NCBI RefSeq assembly: GCF_014384895.1
Contig: NZ_JACRSQ010000001.1
Location: 1-64,000, forward strand
Origin: Bianquea renquensis
GTDB lineage: Bacteria > Bacillota > Clostridia > Lachnospirales > Bianqueaceae
DNA: 64,000 nt
Direction of reading: 5' to 3'
Below the pieces are notes generated by a model. The model had not been told where the DNA came from. It ran no database searches and worked only from the letters and a program-made list of their open reading frames with translations. The position numbers were made by a program, and so were the translations under genes. This document shows positions 58,755 to 64,000 of this stretch, one piece after another. Within the stretch, counting starts at the first letter, position 1; every line of letters begins with the position of its first letter.

Positions 58755-60421
58755 TCAGTGATCGAGTGAAGAACGGCTGTGAGAAAGCGCCTCACCGCTC
58801 TCTGTGGAAGGCGTTGGGCTATATCGATGAAGAGCTGGAACGGCCTCTTGTGGGAATCGTCAATGCACAGAATGAGGTGATACCCGGCCATATGCATTTG
58901 GATACCATAGCCAAGGCGGTCAAAGAGGGGGTCCGGATGGCCGGCGGAACGCCAGTGGAGTTTCCCTCCATCGGCGTGTGCGATGGCATTGTCATGGGGC
59001 ATAAGGGAATGCACTATTCCCTGGCGTCCCGGGAGCTGATTGCGGATTCTATCGAATCCATGGCGGTTGCCCATGGCTTCGATGCGCTGGTCATGATTCC
59101 AAACTGTGACAAGATTGTGCCAGGTATGCTCATGGCGGCCCTTCGGGTCAATATTCCAACGGTTGTTGTCAGTGGCGGGCCCATGCTGGCAGGTCGCGTC
59201 GGCGGCCAGCGGGTCAGCCTGTCCAATATGTTTGAAGCTGTGGGCGCGGCCAAAGCCGGAACGATGGATGACGCGCAGCTGCGGGAGTATGAAGAATGCG
59301 CCTGCCCGAGCTGTGGGTCCTGTTCCGGAATGTTTACCGCCAACTCTATGAATTGTCTCTGCGAGGCCATCGGAATTGCCCTGCCTGGCAACGGAACCAT
59401 ACCCGCCGTCTATTCAGAGCGGATCCGTCTGGCTAAATACGCGGGACTCGCTGTTATGGAGATGGTGAAGCGGGATATCAAGCCTCGGGACATCTGTACC
59501 TGGGAAGCCTTTGAAAACGCACTGACGATGGATATGGCTCTTGGCTGCTCAACCAACAGCATGTTGCATCTGCCCGCTATCGCCCACGAAGCCGGCATTA
59601 CCATTACCATGGATATAGCCGATGAAATCAGCGCCAGAACGCCGAATCTGTGTAAATTGAGTCCCGCTGGCCCATCCTTCATTGAGGATTTATACCGCGC
59701 AGGCGGAATTCCAGCGGTGATGAAAGAGCTGGCGAAAAAGGACTTGCTGCATTTAAATCAAATTACAGTAACCGGGAAGACCGTGGGAGAAAATATTGAG
59801 CCGGCGGTGAACAAAGATCCCAACGTAATCCGTCCCATCGAGAATCCCTACAGCCCCTATGGAGGCATCGCAGTGTTGAAGGGGAATCTGGCGCCGGACG
59901 GCTGTGTCGTCAAGAAATCTGCCGTGGCGCCGGAGATGCTGGTTCACTCTGGGCCAGCGCGGGTATTTGACAGTGAGGAAGCGGTTATCGAAGCGATCTA
60001 TGATCAGAAAATTCAAAAGGGCGATGTGGTGGTCATCCGCTATGAGGGTCCAAAGGGCGGCCCTGGCATGCGGGAAATGCTTTCCCCCACTTCCGCTTTG
60101 GCCGGCATGGGGCTTGACCGGGATGTGGCCCTGATTACCGATGGACGATTTTCGGGGGCCACGAGAGGCGCCTGCATTGGCCATGTCTCGCCGGAAGCGG
60201 CGCGAGGCGGTCCTATCGCGCTGGTACAGGATGGAGACCAGATCGACATTGACATCGAGAAAAAAACGATTCAAGTCCGCGTCTCCGAGGAAGAACTGGC
60301 AAAGCGGCGGGAAGCATGGCAGCCCAAGGCGCCTAAAATTCAGACCGGCTATCTGGCCCGGTATGCGGCTCTGGTTACCTCGGCCAGCACGGGAGCAGTA
60401 CTGGAATTACCAACTAACTAA
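58751..60421 (+). CDS. ilvD: Dihydroxy-acid dehydratase
   Basis: 556 residues, full length. Cluster-binding cysteines: NCDKIVPGM (about 117-125) and CPSCGSCSGMFTANSMNC (about 182-199). Dehydrates 2,3-dihydroxy-isovalerate and -3-methylvalerate to the 2-oxo acids. The ATG overlaps the leuB TGA, so translation is coupled. Confidence 0.96.
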   Translation: MISDRVKNGCEKAPHRSLWKALGYIDEELERPLVGIVNAQNEVIPGHMHLDTIAKAVKEGVRMAGGTPVEFPSIGVCDGIVMGHKGMHYSLASRELIADSIESMAVAHGFDALVMIPNCDKIVPGMLMAALRVNIPTVVVSGGPMLAGRVGGQRVSLSNMFEAVGAAKAGTMDDAQLREYEECACPSCGSCSGMFTANSMNCLCEAIGIALPGNGTIPAVYSERIRLAKYAGLAVMEMVKRDIKPRDICTWEAFENALTMDMALGCSTNSMLHLPAIAHEAGITITMDIADEISARTPNLCKLSPAGPSFIEDLYRAGGIPAVMKELAKKDLLHLNQITVTGKTVGENIEPAVNKDPNVIRPIENPYSPYGGIAVLKGNLAPDGCVVKKSAVAPEMLVHSGPARVFDSEEAVIEAIYDQKIQKGDVVVIRYEGPKGGPGMREMLSPTSALAGMGLDRDVALITDGRFSGATRGACIGHVSPEAARGGPIALVQDGDQIDIDIEKKTIQVRVSEEELAKRREAWQPKAPKIQTGYLARYAALVTSASTGAVLELPTN

Positions 60422-60438
60422 GAAAGGGGGATGCGGTG

Positions 60439-62118
60439 ATGCTGTTAAAAGGAGCCAGCATCCTTGTGGAATGTCTCAAGGAGCAAAAGGTGGACACGGT
60501 CTTCGGGTATCCGGGTGGCGCGGTTTTGGAAATTTATGATGAACTCTATAAGCACCAGTCGGAGATCCGCCATATCTTGACTTGTCACGAACAGGGGGCG
60601 GCACACGCAGCGGATGGGTATGCGAGGGCAACGGGAAAAACCGGTGTCTGCATTGCCACTTCGGGGCCTGGGGCGACCAATCTGGTAACGGGAATCGCCA
60701 CAGCGTATATGGACTCCGTTCCCATGGTTGCCATTACGGGAAACGTGGCGGTAAGTTTGCTGGGAAAGGATAGTTTCCAGGAAGTCGATATTGCAGGCGT
60801 CACCATGCCCATTACCAAACATAATTTTATTGTCAAACGGGTGGAGGATCTGGCGGATACCATCCGGCGCGCTTTTCAGATCGCACAGTCTGACAGGCCG
60901 GGTCCTGTGCTTGTGGACATTCCCAAGGATGTCACAATTAAAAAGGCGGAGTATGAACGCCAGGAGCCCGCGTCGATTTCGCCAATGACGGAGTATATTT
61001 CAGAATCCGCTTTGGATGAAGCCGTCAAGATGATCCGAAGTGCACGTCAACCCTTTTTGTACGTGGGCGGCGGTGCTGTGATCTCCGGGGCGAACCAGGA
61101 GATCGTGAGATTTTCAGAAAAATTGAAGATCCCGGTGGGATCCAGCCTCATGGGGCTTGGCGGTTTCCCCGGCGATCATCCGAATTTTACGGGCATGATC
61201 GGAATGCACGGCACGAAAGTGTCCAACGTGTGCGTGACCCACTGCGATCTACTGATCGTAGCCGGCGCACGATTCAGCGACCGTGTGGTGAGCAATGTCT
61301 CGACCTTTGCGAAGCATGCGAAAATCCTGCATTTGGATGTGGATGCAGCGGAGGTGGATAAAAATGTGATGACGGCCCACCATGTGATCGGGGATCTGAA
61401 CGCCACCTTCAAGGCGCTCAACGAGAGGTTGCAGGATTTTACCATCGACAATGGCGGTTGGCTCCGGGCGGTCCAGGAAAATAAGAAAAAATATCCGCTG
61501 CGCATTGTGGAGGATGGCCGTCTTCACGCGGACTATATTTTGCGTTCGATTTATGAGATTGCGGGCGATGACGCGATTCTGACGACGGAAGTCGGGCAGC
61601 ATCAGATGTGGACGGCGCTATACTATCCAGTTCGCAAGCCGCGCACCTTGATTACCTCCGGCGGCCTTGGAACCATGGGATATGGGTTTGGAGCGGCCAT
61701 GGGAGCGCAACTTGGGCGCCCGGATAAGCGGGTGTTCAATATCGCAGGGGATGGAAGCTTTCGGATGAACCTGAACGAACTGGCCACGGCGGTTCACTAT
61801 CAGATTCCCATGATCCAGGTGGTGATGAACAATCAGACTCTGGGGATGGTGCGTCAGTGGCAGACACTATTTTATGAACAGCGGTACTCCCAGACGAATC
61901 TGGACGATCGCGGACCAGATTTTATGAAACTCGCGGATGCTTTTGGCCTTCCAGCGTTTCACGTCACGACCCCGGAGGAGGTCCGGCCAGCGATTGAGGC
62001 GGCGCTGCGGGAGTCAGGGCCTGTCATGATCGTCTGCGATGTTCCGAAGGATGATAAAGTGTTTCCCATGGTGGCGCCAGGCGCGTCGATCGAAGAAGTC
62101 ATGTTGGATGAGGATTGA
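60439..62118 (+). CDS. ilvB: Acetolactate synthase large (catalytic) subunit
   Basis: 559 residues with three thiamine-enzyme domains. FGYPGGAVLEIYD (about 19-31), the catalytic Glu in LTCHEQGAAHAADGYARA (about 47-64) and the TPP motif GDGSFRMNLNELATA ... NNQTLGMV (about 437-475). Forms acetolactate or acetohydroxybutyrate. Start ATG 60439 after AAAGGGGG; GTG 60436 is an immediate alternative. Unusually last in the operon, six genes after its regulatory subunit. Confidence 0.95.
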   Translation: MLLKGASILVECLKEQKVDTVFGYPGGAVLEIYDELYKHQSEIRHILTCHEQGAAHAADGYARATGKTGVCIATSGPGATNLVTGIATAYMDSVPMVAITGNVAVSLLGKDSFQEVDIAGVTMPITKHNFIVKRVEDLADTIRRAFQIAQSDRPGPVLVDIPKDVTIKKAEYERQEPASISPMTEYISESALDEAVKMIRSARQPFLYVGGGAVISGANQEIVRFSEKLKIPVGSSLMGLGGFPGDHPNFTGMIGMHGTKVSNVCVTHCDLLIVAGARFSDRVVSNVSTFAKHAKILHLDVDAAEVDKNVMTAHHVIGDLNATFKALNERLQDFTIDNGGWLRAVQENKKKYPLRIVEDGRLHADYILRSIYEIAGDDAILTTEVGQHQMWTALYYPVRKPRTLITSGGLGTMGYGFGAAMGAQLGRPDKRVFNIAGDGSFRMNLNELATAVHYQIPMIQVVMNNQTLGMVRQWQTLFYEQRYSQTNLDDRGPDFMKLADAFGLPAFHVTTPEEVRPAIEAALRESGPVMIVCDVPKDDKVFPMVAPGASIEEVMLDED

Positions 62119-62149
62119 GGAATCGATTTGTGGTAGGATTGGGCCAATT

Positions 62150-62182
62150 GGGGGAGGAAAGCGAACTGCTTTTCTCCCCCTT
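62150..62182. terminator. Terminator of the ilv-leu operon
   Basis: GGGGGAGGAAAGC (62150-62162) pairs with GCTTTTCTCCCCC (62168-62180) with one mismatch, between the converging ilvB and oxidase genes; probably acts on both strands. Confidence 0.75.
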
Positions 62183-62196
62183 GTAGCGTTTGTTCC

Positions 62197-64000
62197 CTAT
62201 CTCTCAGTGAAGAGTTTTTCCCACCACTGGACTGTCTTCTGGCAGAGACACTCACACCGGCACCGGATTGAGCGGCGGATTACCCGAAGAATTCCCCACA
62301 TCCCAGATTCAACGTCCCAGCGGAGGGAGCCGGAGCGGTATAGATAATCTCCTGGGCAGGGGGTGGTGTCGGACAAATCTATAGTATACACACCGCCGAC
62401 GCTGATGGCGCCCTGTATGGTGACGGAGCGGGAGGGAAGATTCGGATAGACTTGCCAGCGATGACCATGAAGTACAAAACTGATGTTGCGAGGTTTGTCG
62501 CCCGGCATCAGGAGCCGGATGATCACGTGTTCATTGGTATAGGCTTGCAGTATGGGGGTTGCAGGATCTCCGTGGATGGCGGAATCAAAAATCTTATCGA
62601 TGGAAGGTACTCGCTGTAAGCGGTTGAAGAATCGCTCGGACCGATAGTTGTAGCCCTTTTCGCCCGTATCCTCATGATCAGGCGCGCCATGCCCGTCTGG
62701 ATCTCCCTGTTCCGCCGTCTTGATTAGATTTCCGGCTGCGTCAAGAAGGCGAATCCCATTTTGGGCAAAGAGGACAAATTCTCGAAAAGAGTCGATTCCG
62801 GGGGCAGCGATGACAGCTTGATCACCATGGTTCTCATCTCGTGGCCGCATGCCGCAAAAATATCGCGCTCCCGGGGGTTCAATAATGATCGCGCCAAATA
62901 GACCGTGATGCCGGTGATTGCGCAGATCGCCAAAAGAATTGATCAGGCAGGGGCCATATTCTTTGTCAGCGTGCCAGAGATATTGTATGCTCTGTCCAGG
63001 GGCGACTGTCTGTTCGATGGCATTATATCCCACGTTGAGGCCGGACGACCGGACGGGATCACAGCGAAGGAATTGTGGATTCATTGAAACTCGGTTGGAA
63101 GGAGTATGGGGGAACTCAAGAGGAACAGAAGGATATTCGTTGTGACGGATGGGAATGTTGGGGTCAAATAGGTTGTGGAGGGTTATCTCGATCCAATCGC
63201 CTGCATTTGCCCGTAGAATAAGAGGACAGGGGTCCCGCCGGCCGGATAGAACATCCTGTGCTTGCGCCAAGGGGACGAACAAGAGGCCTTCTGGATCATG
63301 GTCTCCGTGTCGATTGTAGAGGAGCTGTTTTTGAATTGCGGCGATTTCGAAGTGGCGGACTCGCGCATCTTTGGGGGGCGTGGTTGGAGGAACCATGATC
63401 TTTTTGTCTGGGCAGAGTGGCAATAGGTGGTCCTGGATTTGCCGGTAGGCCCGGATAATCCCCCAAAGACCAAGCCATAGATCATCGATGCCTCCATAGT
63501 AGTATAGATAATCGCCTGCGCCGTATGCCTCGTCGATTCGGATATTGAAGGCTTCGGATATACCGATGGTTTGTTCTTGTGCGAGGGGGGCTCTCGGATT
63601 GGTAATTTCTTTTCGCCAAGACATGCCCGCAATGTTAAAGGCGTGCTGTTCTTCGTGAGCTCCGTCCAATAGCCGAATGACCATGGGGTCGCCAGGATAC
63701 GTTTCCAACACAGGGGTAGCAGGGTCGCCATATACGATGGAGCTGAAAATGTGAGACGGATCCTCTTGAATCTTTAACCGTTCTCTCATAGGCTCCGCGC
63801 GATAATTGACCCCCATTACTCCAGGATCATCGTCCGAACCGGGATGTTCCGGTGGATTTAGTGGCTGATTATCTTTATCAAAGAGCAAGGCAAAGTCATG
63901 GACAAACAGGGCAAATTCGCGGTAATAGCCGCCTGTCTTTGTTTTGATGACGGCTTTCGTGCCCTTCTTGAGTGGTTGTCCGGTTTTGGGATCGAGAAAG
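62197..64000 (-). CDS. MnxG-like multicopper oxidase, 3' part (5' end beyond the window)
   Basis: 601 codons are open from the window edge to the stop at 62197; the true start is outside. Cupredoxin features are EFALFVHDFALLFD, NEYPSVPLEFPHTPSNRVS, YLWHADKEYGPCLINSFGDLRNHRHHGLFG and LHGHRWQV, resembling the large manganese-oxidising MnxG class of spore-forming Firmicutes. Two segments, each around GDPATP(V/I)L with IRLL, are internally repeated. The C-terminus has a CRCECLC cysteine cluster. Such oxidases use O2, which is odd for an anaerobe; a spore-coat role is possible. Several copper His positions cannot be assigned without alignment. Confidence 0.7.
   Translation of the reverse strand, partial: FLDPKTGQPLKKGTKAVIKTKTGGYYREFALFVHDFALLFDKDNQPLNPPEHPGSDDDPGVMGVNYRAEPMRERLKIQEDPSHIFSSIVYGDPATPVLETYPGDPMVIRLLDGAHEEQHAFNIAGMSWRKEITNPRAPLAQEQTIGISEAFNIRIDEAYGAGDYLYYYGGIDDLWLGLWGIIRAYRQIQDHLLPLCPDKKIMVPPTTPPKDARVRHFEIAAIQKQLLYNRHGDHDPEGLLFVPLAQAQDVLSGRRDPCPLILRANAGDWIEITLHNLFDPNIPIRHNEYPSVPLEFPHTPSNRVSMNPQFLRCDPVRSSGLNVGYNAIEQTVAPGQSIQYLWHADKEYGPCLINSFGDLRNHRHHGLFGAIIIEPPGARYFCGMRPRDENHGDQAVIAAPGIDSFREFVLFAQNGIRLLDAAGNLIKTAEQGDPDGHGAPDHEDTGEKGYNYRSERFFNRLQRVPSIDKIFDSAIHGDPATPILQAYTNEHVIIRLLMPGDKPRNISFVLHGHRWQVYPNLPSRSVTIQGAISVGGVYTIDLSDTTPCPGDYLYRSGSLRWDVESGMWGILRVIRRSIRCRCECLCQKTVQWWEKLFTER

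Overview
The window comes from a Gram-positive, GC-moderate (roughly mid-50s %), strictly anaerobic bacterium, most likely a Clostridia member near the Oscillospirales. The grounds are: strong AGGAGG ribosome binding sites; TTGACA-17-TATAAT promoters; a T-box leader; a glycyl-radical enzyme with its radical-SAM activase; a ferredoxin-dependent 2-oxoacid oxidoreductase; and clostridial paralogue types (DUF6512, DUF3267, DUF4886, YfhO/GtrA). I cannot name the species. No rRNA, tRNA, CRISPR array or phage module was seen.

Layout. 0-2.2 kb: the 5' end of an IS30-type transposase, a class I/II aminotransferase, and a five-copy 105-bp tandem repeat lying between two intrinsic terminators. 2.2-10.6 kb: a leftward polyamine operon speD-speA-speE-speB-carboxynorspermidine dehydrogenase-nspC, followed by a CcdA-thioredoxin fusion. 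It has a clear promoter and a terminator hairpin in its leader. 10.9-12.8 kb: a serine beta-lactamase-like hydrolase and a DUF1266 lipoprotein. 12.9-27.4 kb: an accessory catabolic island with a cyclase, a one-polypeptide LacI-repressor/Gfo-Idh-MocA oxidoreductase, an EamA transporter, DUF2284, an SGNH hydrolase, a BNR sialidase-like protein, two coupled membrane-anchored unknowns, a second LacI repressor, an unassigned glycyl-radical enzyme with activase, and a Sip1-type alpha-galactosidase. 27.6-33.8 kb: YfhO-GtrA-GT2 envelope glycosylation genes, mgtE with a structured leader, and a DUF4886 protein. 33.9-36.2 kb: a GH4 alpha-galactosidase (melA) divergent from an AraC-type regulator.

36.3-47.5 kb is mostly housekeeping: a 29-aa membrane peptide, tgt, an AT-rich DUF3267 gene, yajC, a heterodimeric ABC exporter, a duplicated-domain lipoprotein, rpsU (S21), pyrimidine-nucleoside phosphorylase and topoisomerase III. 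47.6-62.1 kb is branched-chain metabolism: ilvE, a P-loop ATPase, a four-subunit VOR/KOR-type oxidoreductase, then a T-box-controlled operon ilvN-ilvC-cimA-leuC-leuD-leuB-ilvD-ilvB. CimA points to isoleucine synthesis by the citramalate route, with LeuCD/LeuB shared between leucine and isoleucine. The window ends inside a leftward MnxG-like multicopper oxidase.

Most promising for novelty: the LacI-oxidoreductase fusion, which carries an intact internal Shine-Dalgarno and ATG at the domain junction; the LacI/operator/glycyl-radical enzyme/alpha-galactosidase group, whose active-site motif (ACWEF) differs from characterised GCVEP enzymes; the 105-bp repeat array; and several structured leaders (speD, yfhO, mgtE) that match no riboswitch I recognise.
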